A DNA stretch of 64,000 bases, from positions 186,001 through 250,000 of the forward strand of contig NZ_CP033006.1 of NCBI RefSeq assembly GCF_005237295.1, written 5' to 3'. Of this stretch, positions 1-10,237 are shown in pieces. Under the pieces are notes generated by a model. The model had not been told where the DNA came from. It did not search any database and was given only the letters and a program-made list of their open reading frames with translations. The position numbers were made by a program, and so were the translations under genes. Origin of the DNA: Buchnera aphidicola (Macrosiphum euphorbiae) (GTDB taxonomy: Bacteria > Pseudomonadota > Gammaproteobacteria > Enterobacterales > Enterobacteriaceae). Numbering within the stretch: position 1 is the first letter of the stretch; each line of letters begins with the position of its first letter.

Positions 1-259
1 ACGTATTTATGCTGCTAAATTAGAAAAAAATCATCAAGAAAAATCTTCTATGAGAAGAGTTTTGTTAGGAACGGGTGAACGATCAGATAGAAATAGAACA
101 TATAATTTTCCTCAAAACAGAATCACAGATCATAGAATTAATTTAACTATCTATAAATTGGATGAAGTATTACAAGGAAAATTAGATTTGCTTATTGATC
201 CAATAACTCAAGAATATCAAGCAGATATGCTTGCTTCTTTATCCCAATCAGAACTATGA
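1..259 (+). CDS. prfA: Peptide chain release factor 1, C-terminal part (5' end outside window)
   Basis: The frame is open from the first bases of the window to a TGA at 257-259, so only the last 85 or so residues are present. The stretch [18 protein letters not shown] followed by [19 protein letters not shown] is the typical class I release factor region just after the GGQ domain. RF1 recognises UAA and UAG stop codons and triggers peptide release on the ribosome. The stop overlaps the prmC start by four bases (ATGA), as in the E. coli prfA-prmC pair, where PrmC methylates the GGQ glutamine of the release factors. RF1 rather than RF2 is inferred from this neighbour. Confidence 0.95.
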   Translation, partial: RIYAAKLEKNHQEKSSMRRVLLGTGERSDRNRTYNFPQNRITDHRINLTIYKLDEVLQGKLDLLIDPITQEYQADMLASLSQSEL

Positions 260-1089
260 ACATTAAAAAATGGTTAAAAAAATCTATTAAAAGATTATCT
301 TTTGTCGATAATCCAAAATATGAAGCCGAATTTTTACTGGGTTATGTTTCAAAATGCACACGTAGTTTTATTATTAGTTCTGATGATATTGAATTGACTC
401 AGAAACAATATGAATATTTAAATTATTTAATTTATCGTAGATCTTTAGGAGAACCTATAGCTTATATAATAAAAGAAAAAGAATTTTGGTCTTTGTCTTT
501 ATGTGTTTCATATGATACTCTTATTCCAAGACCTGATACAGAAATTTTAGTCGAACAAGTATTGTCTAAAATTAAGAGTAATTCTGTTTTAATTCTTGAT
601 TTAGGTACTGGATGCGGAGCTATTTCTCTAGCTTTAGCAAGTACATGCTCTGATTGGAACATTATTGGTATTGATAAATCGGAAAAAGCTCTTACAATAG
701 CCAGAATTAATGCAGATAAACTAAATATTAAAAATGTGACTTTTTTTTGTAGTAATTGGTTTTCAAATATAAATCACAAATTTAATATTATTGTAAGTAA
801 TCCACCATATATTAGTAAGAAAGAAATAATATTTTTTAAAAAAGATATTTTTTTTGAGCCGTTTGATGCTTTGATATCTGGTAATAATGGATTATCAGAT
901 ATTAAAAATATAGTAAAGAACGCAAAAAATTATTTATTTCATGGAGGTTGGTTATTAATAGAGCATGGATGGAAACAAAAATTACAAGTACAATATTTAT
1001 TCAGAAAATATAATTTTGTTGAAATAGAATCTTATAAAGATTATGGAGGAAATGATCGTGTGACAATCGGTAAAAAATATGATAAATAA
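256..1089 (+). CDS. prmC: Release factor glutamine N5-methyltransferase
   Basis: SAM-dependent methyltransferase (HemK family) that methylates the GGQ glutamine of RF1 and RF2. At 277 aa it has the same length as the E. coli enzyme. The N-terminal helical domain ends in GEPIAYI (65-71) and PRPDTE (91-96). The SAM-binding DLGTGCGAI loop lies at about 115-123 and the catalytic NPPY motif at 182-185. The ATG overlaps the prfA stop by four bases, so translation is probably coupled. E. coli has sirB2 next. Here 161 bp of A/T-rich DNA without a gene separates it from sirB1. Confidence 0.96.
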   Translation: MNIKKWLKKSIKRLSFVDNPKYEAEFLLGYVSKCTRSFIISSDDIELTQKQYEYLNYLIYRRSLGEPIAYIIKEKEFWSLSLCVSYDTLIPRPDTEILVEQVLSKIKSNSVLILDLGTGCGAISLALASTCSDWNIIGIDKSEKALTIARINADKLNIKNVTFFCSNWFSNINHKFNIIVSNPPYISKKEIIFFKKDIFFEPFDALISGNNGLSDIKNIVKNAKNYLFHGGWLLIEHGWKQKLQVQYLFRKYNFVEIESYKDYGGNDRVTIGKKYDK

Positions 1090-1250
1090 AATTTTATAAT
1101 ATTTTAAAAGTTTTATAAAATAAAAAAATGTTTTATTAACAATAATAAAAAAAAATGTTATATTTTAATATAAAATATATTAATTATATATAAAATTATA
1201 CCATTTAAATTTGTTTACTAATTTAAAAAAATATTACTATTACTAATAAT

Positions 1251-2060
1251 ATGAAAGCGATTTCTAATATTGATTTTTCTAAATTATCACTTTTTGAATC
1301 TATTATTATTGCTTCTCAAGCTATTCGAGAAGATTTTCCTTCAGATCGTGTTTTATCTGAATTAAAAAGTAGAATAAAAGAAGCCGAATCTTACATTTCA
1401 TCTGAAAATGAACCTAATCGACAATTAGAAAAATTGTTGGAATTATTTTATGTTCACTGGAATTTTGGTGGCGCAAGTGGTGTTTATAATCTTTCAGATG
1501 CACTATGGATTGATAATGTTCTTAAAACACGAAAAGGTACTGCAGTATCCTTAGGTATTCTTTTCTTACATATTGCTCAGGAATTAAAATTGCCATTAAA
1601 TCCTGTTGTATTTCCTACTCAACTTATTTTAAGAGCAGATTGGATTAATAAGAAAAAATGGCTTATTAACCCTTTTAATGGAGAGATATTAGATCAACAT
1701 ACATTAGAAGTCTGGTTAAAAGGCAATATTAGTCCTACAGCAGAATTATATGAAAATGATTTGTATAAATCTGAATCTATTACTGTTATTCGAAAAATGT
1801 TAGATACATTAAAATCTGCATTAATGGAAGAAAAAAAAATGGAATTAGCATTAAATGTTACTAATTTATTACTTAAAATTGATCCAAATGATCCATATGA
1901 AATTCGTGATAGAGGCTTAATATATGCACAATTAGAATGCAATCATGTTGCTTTAACAGATTTAATCTATTTTGTAGAACATTGTCCCGAAGATCCAATT
2001 AGTGAAATTATTAAAATTCAAATTCATTCTATTGAACAAAAAAAAATTGTATTACATTAA
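1251..2060 (+). CDS. sirB1: SirB1 family protein (transglutaminase-like/TPR)
   Basis: The 269 aa length equals that of E. coli SirB1 (YchA). The N-terminal part carries the family signature around VHWNFGGASGVYNLSDALW and RKGTAVSLGILFLHIAQEL, characteristic of the transglutaminase-like SirB1 domain. The C-terminal part (about 180-260) reads as TPR-like helices. Biochemical function is not established; the gene follows prfA-prmC in many gammaproteobacteria, which supports the assignment. It converges with nadE with only six bases between the two stop codons, and no hairpin terminator is visible there. Confidence 0.9.
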   Translation: MKAISNIDFSKLSLFESIIIASQAIREDFPSDRVLSELKSRIKEAESYISSENEPNRQLEKLLELFYVHWNFGGASGVYNLSDALWIDNVLKTRKGTAVSLGILFLHIAQELKLPLNPVVFPTQLILRADWINKKKWLINPFNGEILDQHTLEVWLKGNISPTAELYENDLYKSESITVIRKMLDTLKSALMEEKKMELALNVTNLLLKIDPNDPYEIRDRGLIYAQLECNHVALTDLIYFVEHCPEDPISEIIKIQIHSIEQKKIVLH

Positions 2061-2066
2061 AATTAT

Positions 2067-2873
2067 TTATGGTATAACTGGTAAATTACGTTTATGCAAT
2101 GTATTAAAGTACAATTTTTCAATAATTTTTTGGTTTTCGAGATCTATTTTTTTTCCTTCTAAATAAGAATCAATTACATTATATGTAACTCCTAAAATGG
2201 ATTCGTCATCTTGTTGTGGATGCTCATCTTCTAAATCTGCCATTGGTTTTTTTAAATACAAATGCTTTGGACAATTTAATTTTTTTAATAATAATTGAAT
2301 TTGTCGTTTATTTAATTTGGCAATAGGATTTATATCCGTTCCGCTATCTCCATATTTTGTAAAAAATCCGGTTATGCTTTCTGCCGCATGTCCTGTGCCG
2401 ACTACTAGACCCTTTTTTACTGCAGCAACGCTATATTGCACTTTCATTCTTTCTCTAGCTTTTTCATTGCCTCTTATATAATCTGAAATAATAATACCTG
2501 ATTTTTTTAAAGAATTTTCACTACTTAAAACCGCTTTTTTGATGTTAATATTAAATACTTGATCTGGTCGTATAAAATTAATTGCATCTTGACAATCTGT
2601 TTCATCGGATTGAATACCATATGGCAAACGTAATGCGATAAATTGATAATTGATGTCTTTTCTTTCATTTCTTAATTTTTCAGCAGTTATTTGACATAAT
2701 TTGGCAGTTAATGTAGAGTCTTGTCCTCCACTAATACCGACTATTAAAGATTTTAGGTAAATATGATCAAGTAAATATTTTTTTAAAAAATCAATACAAT
2801 TTTTAATCTCTATTTCTGGTATAATTACTTCTTTTACTCCTAGTAATTTAATAATTTTTTTTTGAAGTGTCAT
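2067..2873 (-). CDS. nadE: NH3-dependent NAD synthetase
   Basis: Catalyses the last step of NAD synthesis, amidation of nicotinate adenine dinucleotide with ammonia and ATP. The PP-loop ATP-binding motif SGGQDST lies at 48-54, and the family motifs [19 protein letters not shown] and [16 protein letters not shown] follow. There is no glutaminase domain, so this is the short ammonia-dependent type (268 aa against about 275 in E. coli). The ATG is preceded by a clear AGGAG Shine-Dalgarno on the minus strand (about 2879-2883). It is divergent from ackA and convergent with sirB1. Confidence 0.96.
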   Translation of the reverse strand: MTLQKKIIKLLGVKEVIIPEIEIKNCIDFLKKYLLDHIYLKSLIVGISGGQDSTLTAKLCQITAEKLRNERKDINYQFIALRLPYGIQSDETDCQDAINFIRPDQVFNINIKKAVLSSENSLKKSGIIISDYIRGNEKARERMKVQYSVAAVKKGLVVGTGHAAESITGFFTKYGDSGTDINPIAKLNKRQIQLLLKKLNCPKHLYLKKPMADLEDEHPQQDDESILGVTYNVIDSYLEGKKIDLENQKIIEKLYFNTLHKRNLPVIP

Positions 2874-2956
2874 CTTATTCTCCTGGTTTTTTAAGAAGTT
2901 TAAATATTTTTATATGAAATATAAAATGTATTTTTTAATATTATTACAACAGAAAA

Positions 2957-4174
2957 ATGGATAAAAAATTGAATAATTTAATTTTTGTATTAAATTGTGG
3001 TAGTTCTTCTATAAAATTTGCAATATTAAATCCTAATAATGAAAAAAAATATTTATCTGGTTTAGTAGAGTGTTTGTTTTTGTCAGAAACATATATTACT
3101 TGGCAGTGTTCAGGTGTAACATATAAAAAAAAAATAGGTTCAAAAATTAATCATGAAACTGCCTTAAATTTTATTATAGACCAAGTTTTATCAGAACAAA
3201 AAGATATTTTTAAAAATTTAATAGGTGTAGGACATAGAGTAGTTCATGGGGGAACTAAAATAAAAAAATCAACTTTAATTGATAATAATATTATCAAATG
3301 TATTCAGGACGCAGTTTCTTTTGCCCCATTACATAATCCAGCTAATTTAATTGGTATTAAAATAATTATAGAAAAATATCCTAGTTTATCAAGAAAAAAT
3401 GTAGCAGTTTTTGATACATCTTTTTATCAAAATATGCCTGAAACCTCTTTTCTATATGCAATTCCGTATAATTTTTATAAGAAACATGGTATTAGACGTT
3501 ATGGTGCTCATGGTACTAGTCATGATTACGTTGCTCATAAAACTTCTATTATATTGAATAAAAAATTCAAATCTTTAAATATTATAACATGTCACTTAGG
3601 TAACGGAACTTCTATTTCTGCTATTTGCAATGGAATATGTGTAGATACTTCAATGGGATTAACTCCTCTAGAAGGATTAGTTATGGGGACTCGAAGTGGG
3701 GATTTAGATCCTTCAATTATTTTTTTCATGAATAAAAGTCTTAATTTAAGTATTAATGAAATTGAAACAATCTTAAATAAAAAATCAGGATTATTAGGAT
3801 TAAGTGGTATTAGCAGTGATTTTCGCTATTTTGAGAAAAATTATAGTTGCAAAAAACATGCTAAAAGATCTGTAGATATTTTTTGTCATCGTTTATCAAA
3901 ATATATTGCTTCTTATATGAGCTTAATGGAAAATCGTTTAGATGCTGTAATTTTTACTGGCGGAATTGGTGAAAATGTACCTTTGATTAGAGAGTTAACT
4001 CTTTCTAGATTATCTATATTCGGTTTCAAGATTGATTTAAAATTAAATTTATCTATGACAGCGGGTAGATCAGGAATAATAACTCAATGCACTTCTCGTC
4101 CAGTTTTTGTAGTTGCAACAGACGAAGAGTTAGCAATAGCTCAAGAAACTAGTAATATAATTAGTGACAAATAA
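2957..4174 (+). CDS. ackA: Acetate kinase
   Basis: Interconverts acetyl phosphate plus ADP and acetate plus ATP. The 405 aa protein has the ASKHA-fold motifs of the family in order: LNCGSSSIKFAIL at the N-terminus, GVGHRVVHGG, FDTSFYQNMPE, RYGAHGTSHDYV, CHLGNGTSISAI, TPLEGLVMGTRSGD and FTGGIGENV. It sits 47 bp upstream of pta, as in E. coli, and together they convert acetyl-CoA to acetate with ATP formation. This is plausibly an overflow route for the pyruvate dehydrogenase encoded further along the window. A run of ten A occurs in frame near 3125-3134. Confidence 0.97.
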   Translation: MDKKLNNLIFVLNCGSSSIKFAILNPNNEKKYLSGLVECLFLSETYITWQCSGVTYKKKIGSKINHETALNFIIDQVLSEQKDIFKNLIGVGHRVVHGGTKIKKSTLIDNNIIKCIQDAVSFAPLHNPANLIGIKIIIEKYPSLSRKNVAVFDTSFYQNMPETSFLYAIPYNFYKKHGIRRYGAHGTSHDYVAHKTSIILNKKFKSLNIITCHLGNGTSISAICNGICVDTSMGLTPLEGLVMGTRSGDLDPSIIFFMNKSLNLSINEIETILNKKSGLLGLSGISSDFRYFEKNYSCKKHAKRSVDIFCHRLSKYIASYMSLMENRLDAVIFTGGIGENVPLIRELTLSRLSIFGFKIDLKLNLSMTAGRSGIITQCTSRPVFVVATDEELAIAQETSNIISDK

Positions 4175-4221
4175 TTATTTTTTAGTATTTTATTATTTTT
4201 ATATGTCATAACAGGATAATT

Positions 4222-6351
4222 ATGTCACGTATTATAATGTTAATTCCTCTAGATATAGATATTGGTTTGACTTCAATAAGTTTGAGTATGATTGATTTTT
4301 TTGATAAAAATAAATCCGAAAAAAAATCTATTCCATCTATATTATATTTTTCTTTCATAAAAAATTCATTAGATGATACATCGTCAATTATTAAAAAATA
4401 TTTTTCAAAAATTGTTCATGTACTAGATGATATAGATTTTTCTGAAATTTTTTTTAATTCTTCTGAATATTTGTTTTTATCAAATAAAATTATAGAAGAA
4501 TGTTATAATAACAAGTTTTTATATCAATTTATTTTAATTGAAGGTATAAATAATAATCATAGTGTTAATTCTCAAGAGATTAATTATGATATTTCTCAAA
4601 ATTTAAATGCAGAAGTGATATTTATATCGAATTTAGAAAATTCTTCTTCAGCATGTATCAAAAAAAAAGAAAGACAAATAAATTTATTTTTAAAACAAAA
4701 AAAGTATAAAAATGTTTTAGGTGTAATTTTTAATAAGATTAATTCTCCTTTTATAGAAAAAAAATATGATTTTATAAAAAAACTAACATTTTTAAAAAAA
4801 ATAAAATCTCAAGAAAAAATAATTAGTTCAAAAGAGGTTTTTAAAAATAATTTTTTTCCAATTATAGCTTGTATTCCTTGGAACAAAAATATTATAAAAA
4901 CATATGTAATGGATCTTTTTAATTTTTTAAATGTGAAATGGATTAATTTAACACAAAAAAAAACTTCTATTATAGAAGAAATAATTATATTTGATGAAAG
5001 TTCTCTAAATATGTTAAATAAGAATTATTTAAATACTTTAATAATAATTTCTTTTAGTCGTATAGATGTTTTTATAGATATTTTAAATTTAAATTCTAAT
5101 TTTGATAGTAGCAAGATTAAATGTATTATATTAACAGGAGTATTAAAATCAAAAAAATATATTATTTCTTTATGTAAAGTTTTAATTAAAAAATCTATTT
5201 CTGTTCTTTTTACAGAAAGTAGTACAATGGATATTGTATCGCAATTGCAAATATTTAACTTTAATATTAATGTAAAAGATTTAATATATATTAAAAAATT
5301 GCAAAAATATATTTCTAGTTTTTTTTGCTATTCTTCTATTATCGTTTCTAAAAAAAAGTACAATTGTAGTGTCATGTATTCACCAAAAGAATTTTGTTAT
5401 ACATTAAAAATATTATCAAAAAAAAGAAATAAACGTATCATACTACCTGAATCATATGAAATAAGAATATTAAAAGCTGCTGCAATATGTTGTGATTCTA
5501 ATATTGCTCAATGTGTATTATTAGGAGATCCAAAAAAAATATATAGTATAGCAAATGAACAAGGAATTTACTTAAATAAGGATATTGAAATAATTAATCC
5601 TGTTTCGATAAGGGAAAAATATGTTTCTCGTCTTTTAGAACTTCGAAAAGAAAAAGGTATAAATGAGTTTTCTGCAAGAAAACAATTACAAGACAATACT
5701 GTTTTAGCTACTTTAATATTAGAATCTAACCAAGTTGATGGATTAGTTTCTGGATCAGTAAATACAACATCTGATACTATACGTCCAGCATTACAAATCA
5801 TTAAAACTAATCCTCAGAGTTTGTTGGTTTCATCTATTTTTTTCATGTTGTTACCAAATCAAGTTTTTATTTATGGCGATTGTGCTATTAATATTAATCC
5901 AACTGCAGAAGAACTAGCAGAAATTGCAATTCAATCTGCAGATTCAGCAAAGATTTTTGGAATAAAACCACGTATTGCTATGCTATCTTATTCAACTGGT
6001 TGTTCTGGATTTGGATATCAAGTTGAAAAAGTAAAAGCAGCTACTTCTATTGTTAAAAATAAAAGACCTGATTTAATTATTGATGGTCCTATACAGTATG
6101 ATGCAGCAGTTTCAAAAAGCGTTTCTAAATTAAAAGCCCCTTGTTCACCAATTGCAGGATCTGCAAATGTATTTATCTTTCCAGATTTAAATTCTGGTAA
6201 TATAGCTTATAAAGCTGTTCAGCGTTCTTCAAAAATAGTTTCTATTGGTCCAATGTTGCAAGGATTAAGACAACCAGTCAATGATTTATCACGAGGCGCT
6301 TCAGTAGAAGATATTGTTTATACTATTGCATTAACATCAATTCAATCTTGA
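4222..6351 (+). CDS. pta: Phosphate acetyltransferase
   Basis: Transfers acetyl from acetyl-CoA to phosphate; partner of AckA. The 709 aa length is close to the 714 aa of E. coli Pta. The N-terminal two thirds (P-loop-like and DRTGG regions) are strongly diverged and rich in K, I and N. The C-terminal catalytic PTA_PTB domain from about residue 400 is well conserved (RIILPESYEIRILKAA, LVSGSVNTTSDTIRPALQI, DGPIQYDAA, SIGPMLQGLRQPVNDLSRG). An AGGA Shine-Dalgarno precedes the ATG. The gradient of conservation suggests relaxed selection on the N-terminal regulatory part. Confidence 0.95.
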   Translation: MSRIIMLIPLDIDIGLTSISLSMIDFFDKNKSEKKSIPSILYFSFIKNSLDDTSSIIKKYFSKIVHVLDDIDFSEIFFNSSEYLFLSNKIIEECYNNKFLYQFILIEGINNNHSVNSQEINYDISQNLNAEVIFISNLENSSSACIKKKERQINLFLKQKKYKNVLGVIFNKINSPFIEKKYDFIKKLTFLKKIKSQEKIISSKEVFKNNFFPIIACIPWNKNIIKTYVMDLFNFLNVKWINLTQKKTSIIEEIIIFDESSLNMLNKNYLNTLIIISFSRIDVFIDILNLNSNFDSSKIKCIILTGVLKSKKYIISLCKVLIKKSISVLFTESSTMDIVSQLQIFNFNINVKDLIYIKKLQKYISSFFCYSSIIVSKKKYNCSVMYSPKEFCYTLKILSKKRNKRIILPESYEIRILKAAAICCDSNIAQCVLLGDPKKIYSIANEQGIYLNKDIEIINPVSIREKYVSRLLELRKEKGINEFSARKQLQDNTVLATLILESNQVDGLVSGSVNTTSDTIRPALQIIKTNPQSLLVSSIFFMLLPNQVFIYGDCAININPTAEELAEIAIQSADSAKIFGIKPRIAMLSYSTGCSGFGYQVEKVKAATSIVKNKRPDLIIDGPIQYDAAVSKSVSKLKAPCSPIAGSANVFIFPDLNSGNIAYKAVQRSSKIVSIGPMLQGLRQPVNDLSRGASVEDIVYTIALTSIQS

Positions 6352-6352
6352 T

Positions 6353-6391
6353 AAAAAATATATTTTATAAAATAAAAAAAATATATTTTTT
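6353..6391. terminator. A/T hairpin between convergent pta and yfaE
   Basis: A 14-bp perfect inverted repeat (arms 6353-6366 and 6378-6391) ends on T runs in both directions. It starts directly after the pta stop and touches the yfaE stop codon, as expected for a shared bidirectional terminator. All pairs are A-T, so stability is low. Confidence 0.5.
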
Positions 6392-6653
6392 CATATCTTA
6401 ATTACAATATTTCCATTTGGTTGACAACAACATGGAAATATTTCGCTTTCTTTAAATAAAGCAGCCATGGGCTGTTTTTTTAAGTAGAATATTTCTCCTT
6501 TAATCAATTCAATTCTACACATTCCACAATATCCAGATCGGCACTGATATTCTATATTGATATTATTTAATTCTAAAGCAAATAATAACGAGTTTTTTTT
6601 TTATAAATAATTTTTTTTTTGATATTTATTATTTCAATAATAGTGTAAGTCAT
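6391..6653 (-). pseudogene. yfaE: 2Fe-2S ferredoxin-like protein YfaE, frame broken at a poly(A) tract
   Basis: YfaE maintains the diferric-tyrosyl radical cofactor of NrdB. Reading from the ATG at 6653 gives about 20 residues and then runs into a stop, because the tract at 6593-6602 has ten A (mRNA sense). With eleven A the frame gives an 87 aa protein (E. coli has 84) with the 2Fe-2S ligand pattern EYQCRSGYCGMC (Cys38, 43, 46) and PCCC (75-77), stopping at TGA 6391-6393. A second A10 run at 6611-6620 is in frame; shifting there gives an immediate stop, so the first-named tract is the cause. The start lies one base beyond the nrdB stop, as expected for an nrdAB-yfaE operon. It may still be expressed by transcriptional slippage. 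Confidence 0.85.
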
Positions 6654-6654
6654 T

Positions 6655-7785
6655 TTATAATTTAAATTTTTTAAATTCATTATTAGATAGTTCTGAATCA
6701 ATCTGACCAACTAGATAAGAACTAATTTCTGTTTCTTGCGGAGCAGTTTGTATATTATCAGAAGTTAACCAATTATTAATCCAAGGAATAGGATTAGATT
6801 TTTTTGTAAAAGGCATTTTAAAACCTATTGCGTGCATACGCATATTTGTAATATATTCTATATATTGACAAAGAATATCTTTATTTAATCCGAGCATTGA
6901 ACCATTTTGAAACAAATATTCTGCCCATTTTTTTTCTTGTTGTGAAGCTGAAATGAAGATATTAATAGCTTCTTCTTTACATTCTAAAATTATATCTTTC
7001 ATGTCCTCATTATTTTTTGCATTGCTTAAAATATTCAAAATGTGTTGAGTTCCCGTTAAGTGTAATGCTTCATCACGTGCTATTAATCTTATAATTTTTG
7101 CATTTCCTTCCATTATTTCTCTTTCTGCAAATGCAAATGAACATGCAAAACTAACATAAAATCTAATTGCTTCTAAAACGTTTACACTGATTAGACATAA
7201 ATATAATTTTTTTTTGAGCAAGTGTAAATTGACATAAATTTTTTTTCCATTTACTAAATGGACACCTTCACCAAATAAATGCCAATAGCTCGTTAATTTT
7301 ATTAGTTCATCATAATATATAGAAATATTTTGAGCACGGTCATTAATATTTTTATTTGAAATGATGTCATCAAATACTAAAGATGGAGAATTTACAATAT
7401 TTCTAATTATATGAGTATAAGAACGTGAATGGATGGTTTCTGAAAAAGACCATGTTTCAATCCATGTTTCTAGTTCAGGAATGGAAATAATTGGTAAAAA
7501 AGCTATATTAGGGCTTCTTCCTTGAATGGAATCAAGTAAGGTTTGATATTTTAAATTACTAATAAAAATATGTTGTTCATTATTAGGTAAGTTTTGAAAA
7601 TCTATTCTATCTTGAGAAAGATCTATTTCTTCAGGTCTCCAGAAAAATGATAATTGTTTTTCAATTAATTGTTCAAATATATTATACTTTTGTTGATCAT
7701 ATCTAGCAATGTTTACAGGTTGTCCAAAAAACATGGGCTCTTTAAGTTGATTATTTTTTTTTTTTGAAAAAATTGTATAAGACAT
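6655..7785 (-). CDS. nrdB: Ribonucleoside-diphosphate reductase 1, beta subunit
   Basis: Small subunit of aerobic class Ia ribonucleotide reductase; it supplies the tyrosyl radical. The 376 aa length equals E. coli NrdB. The diiron ligands and radical site are visible: Asp85 in [10 protein letters not shown], Glu116 and His119 with Tyr123 in [14 protein letters not shown], and later ERE and [11 protein letters not shown]. The C-terminal tail [13 protein letters not shown] would dock to NrdA. The gene is downstream of nrdA by 68 bp and is followed by yfaE. Its fourth codon region contains a 12-base A tract (7754-7765 on the plus strand as T) that is in frame. Confidence 0.97.
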   Translation of the reverse strand: MSYTIFSKKKNNQLKEPMFFGQPVNIARYDQQKYNIFEQLIEKQLSFFWRPEEIDLSQDRIDFQNLPNNEQHIFISNLKYQTLLDSIQGRSPNIAFLPIISIPELETWIETWSFSETIHSRSYTHIIRNIVNSPSLVFDDIISNKNINDRAQNISIYYDELIKLTSYWHLFGEGVHLVNGKKIYVNLHLLKKKLYLCLISVNVLEAIRFYVSFACSFAFAEREIMEGNAKIIRLIARDEALHLTGTQHILNILSNAKNNEDMKDIILECKEEAINIFISASQQEKKWAEYLFQNGSMLGLNKDILCQYIEYITNMRMHAIGFKMPFTKKSNPIPWINNWLTSDNIQTAPQETEISSYLVGQIDSELSNNEFKKFKL

Positions 7786-7853
7786 ATTATTATACCTAAT
7801 GATGAATTAAATGTTTTAGTATGTATTTTTTTAAATACTTATATTTTTTGTTT

Positions 7854-10139
7854 TTATATAATACATGAGCCACTGTCGCAAATATTTTCTGTTATAGATT
7901 CAGATATAATGTTCTGATGTTCTTCAGAACCATCTCGAGTATTTTGATAATATAGTGTTTTTAAACCAAGCTTATAAGATAATAGAAGGTCGTAAATAAG
8001 TTGTTTCATAGGTATTTTATTGTTTAAAAATCTTTTTGGGTCATAGTGAGTATTTACTGAAATAGATTGATCGATAAATTTTTGCATAATACCAGTAAGT
8101 TGCAGATATCCTGTGTTATTTGGTATATCCCAAAGCAATTCATATTGTGACTTTAATTTTTTATATTCAGGAACAACTTGACGCAAGATTCCATCTTTTG
8201 ATACTTTAATACTAATAAAACCTCTTGGTGGTTCGATGCCATTTGTTGCATTAGATATTTGAGAAGATGTTTCTGAAGGCATCAAGGCAGATAATGTTGA
8301 ATTTCTTAAACCATATTTTTTAATTTTAGAACGTAATAAATTCCAGTCTAAATGTAGAGGTTCATTACATATAGCATCAATATCTTTTTTATATGTATCT
8401 ATAGGTAATTTTCCTAAATAATAGTTAGTATGATTAAATAGAGAGCATGCTCCTTTTTCTTTTGCTAATTCACAAGATGCTTCTAATAAATAATATTGCA
8501 TTGCTTCAAAAGTTTTATGTGTTAAATTTTTTGCGCTACCATCTGAATAACGTACTTTATTTTTAGCTAAATAATATGCAAAATTAATGACACCAATACC
8601 TAACGAACGTCTAGAAATAGCTGATTTTTTAGCTGCTAGTATTGGATAATTTTGATATTCTAATATTTCATCTAATGCACGTACAGATAATATAGATAAT
8701 TCTTTAAATTCATTGAGATCTTTAATAGTTCCTAAATTAAAAGCTGACAATGTACACAGTGCTATTTCTCCATTTACATCATAAATATCATTTAACGCTT
8801 TAGTAGGCAATGTAATTTCTAGACATAAATTAGATTGTCTTATTGGAGATAATTTCGGGTTAAACGCACTGTGTGAATTACAATGATCTACATTTTGTAT
8901 GTAAATACGTCCAGTAGAAGTTCTCTCTTGCATCATTAATGAAAATAGATCTAATGCTTTGATTGTTTTTTTTCTTATGTTTTTATTTTTTTCATATTGT
9001 AGATATATTTCTTCAAATTTTTTTTGATCAGAAAAAAATGTTTCATATAAGTCGGGAACATCAGAGGGGCTAAATAATGTTATTTGATCTCCTGATAACA
9101 TTCTTTGATACATTAATTTATTAATTTGAATTGCATAGTCGATATGACGTACTCTGTTTTCTTCAATTCCTCTATTATTTTTTAAAACTAATAAACTTTC
9201 GACTTCAAAATGCCATATTGGATAAAAAATAGTTGCAGCTCCACCTCTAACACCTCCTTGAGAACAAGATTTTACAGCACTTTGAAAATGTTTATAAAAA
9301 GGTATACAACCAGTATGAAATGCTTCTCCATTTCTAATGGGACTTCCTAACGCGCGAATTTGTCCAGCATTAATACCGATTCCAGCACGTTGAGAAACAT
9401 ATTTAACAATAGAGCTCGTTGTAGCATTAATAGAATTTAAATTATCAGCACATTCAATTAAAACACAGGAACTGAATTGACGAGTAGGAGTTCTAACTCC
9501 GGACATAATTGGTGTTGGTAATGAAATTTTAAAAGTAGATATAGCATTATAAAAACGATGGATATAATTCATTCGAATATTTTTAGCATATTGAGCAAAT
9601 AAACATGCGGCTATTAAAATATATAAAAATTGTGCGCTTTCATATATTTTTCCACTTACACGATTTTGTATTAAATATTTTCCTTCTAACTGTTTTACCG
9701 CTGCATATGAAAAATTCATATCTCGCCAATGATCAATAAAAGAATTCATCTGTAAAAATTCTTCATAAGAATAATTTTTCAATAAATTTTTATCATATTT
9801 TCCTAAAAAAACCATTTTTTTTACATGATCATATAGTTGAGGTGGTTCAAATTGACCGTAAGCTTTTTTTCTAAGATGAAAAATAGCTAATCTTGCAGCC
9901 ATATATTGATAGTCTGGTGTATCTTGTGAAATGAGATCAGCTGCAGCTTTTATGATAGTTTCATGAATATTTATAGTAGTAATATTATTATAAAATTGAA
10001 TACGAGAACACAATTCAACTTGTGATACAGATATATTATCTAATCCTTCAGATGCCCAATTTAATACTTTATGAATTTTATCTAAATTAATTTTTTCTTT
10101 TCTTCCATCACGTTTAGTAACAAACAGACTATTTTTCAT
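7854..10139 (-). CDS. nrdA: Ribonucleoside-diphosphate reductase 1, alpha subunit
   Basis: Catalytic large subunit that reduces NDPs to dNDPs. At 761 aa it matches the E. coli length. An N-terminal ATP-cone (FVTKRDGRKEKINLDKIHKV) is retained, so dATP/ATP activity regulation should still exist. The catalytic core includes FSSCVLIECADN, RAGIGINAGQIRALGSPIRNG, NLCLEITLPT and ALCTLSAFNLG. The C-terminal redox pair is present in NICDSGSC. First gene of the nrdA-nrdB-yfaE unit; 98 bp separate its start from the gyrA stop upstream on the same strand. Confidence 0.97.
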   Translation of the reverse strand: MKNSLFVTKRDGRKEKINLDKIHKVLNWASEGLDNISVSQVELCSRIQFYNNITTINIHETIIKAAADLISQDTPDYQYMAARLAIFHLRKKAYGQFEPPQLYDHVKKMVFLGKYDKNLLKNYSYEEFLQMNSFIDHWRDMNFSYAAVKQLEGKYLIQNRVSGKIYESAQFLYILIAACLFAQYAKNIRMNYIHRFYNAISTFKISLPTPIMSGVRTPTRQFSSCVLIECADNLNSINATTSSIVKYVSQRAGIGINAGQIRALGSPIRNGEAFHTGCIPFYKHFQSAVKSCSQGGVRGGAATIFYPIWHFEVESLLVLKNNRGIEENRVRHIDYAIQINKLMYQRMLSGDQITLFSPSDVPDLYETFFSDQKKFEEIYLQYEKNKNIRKKTIKALDLFSLMMQERTSTGRIYIQNVDHCNSHSAFNPKLSPIRQSNLCLEITLPTKALNDIYDVNGEIALCTLSAFNLGTIKDLNEFKELSILSVRALDEILEYQNYPILAAKKSAISRRSLGIGVINFAYYLAKNKVRYSDGSAKNLTHKTFEAMQYYLLEASCELAKEKGACSLFNHTNYYLGKLPIDTYKKDIDAICNEPLHLDWNLLRSKIKKYGLRNSTLSALMPSETSSQISNATNGIEPPRGFISIKVSKDGILRQVVPEYKKLKSQYELLWDIPNNTGYLQLTGIMQKFIDQSISVNTHYDPKRFLNNKIPMKQLIYDLLLSYKLGLKTLYYQNTRDGSEEHQNIISESITENICDSGSCII

Positions 10140-10237
10140 AATGAATTTAACTTATTATAAAGAGTATAAAAAAATTTTTTATTTTTATTTAATTATTAAT
10201 ATATATTAGATGTTTTAAGAGATAAATGTATTTTTTT

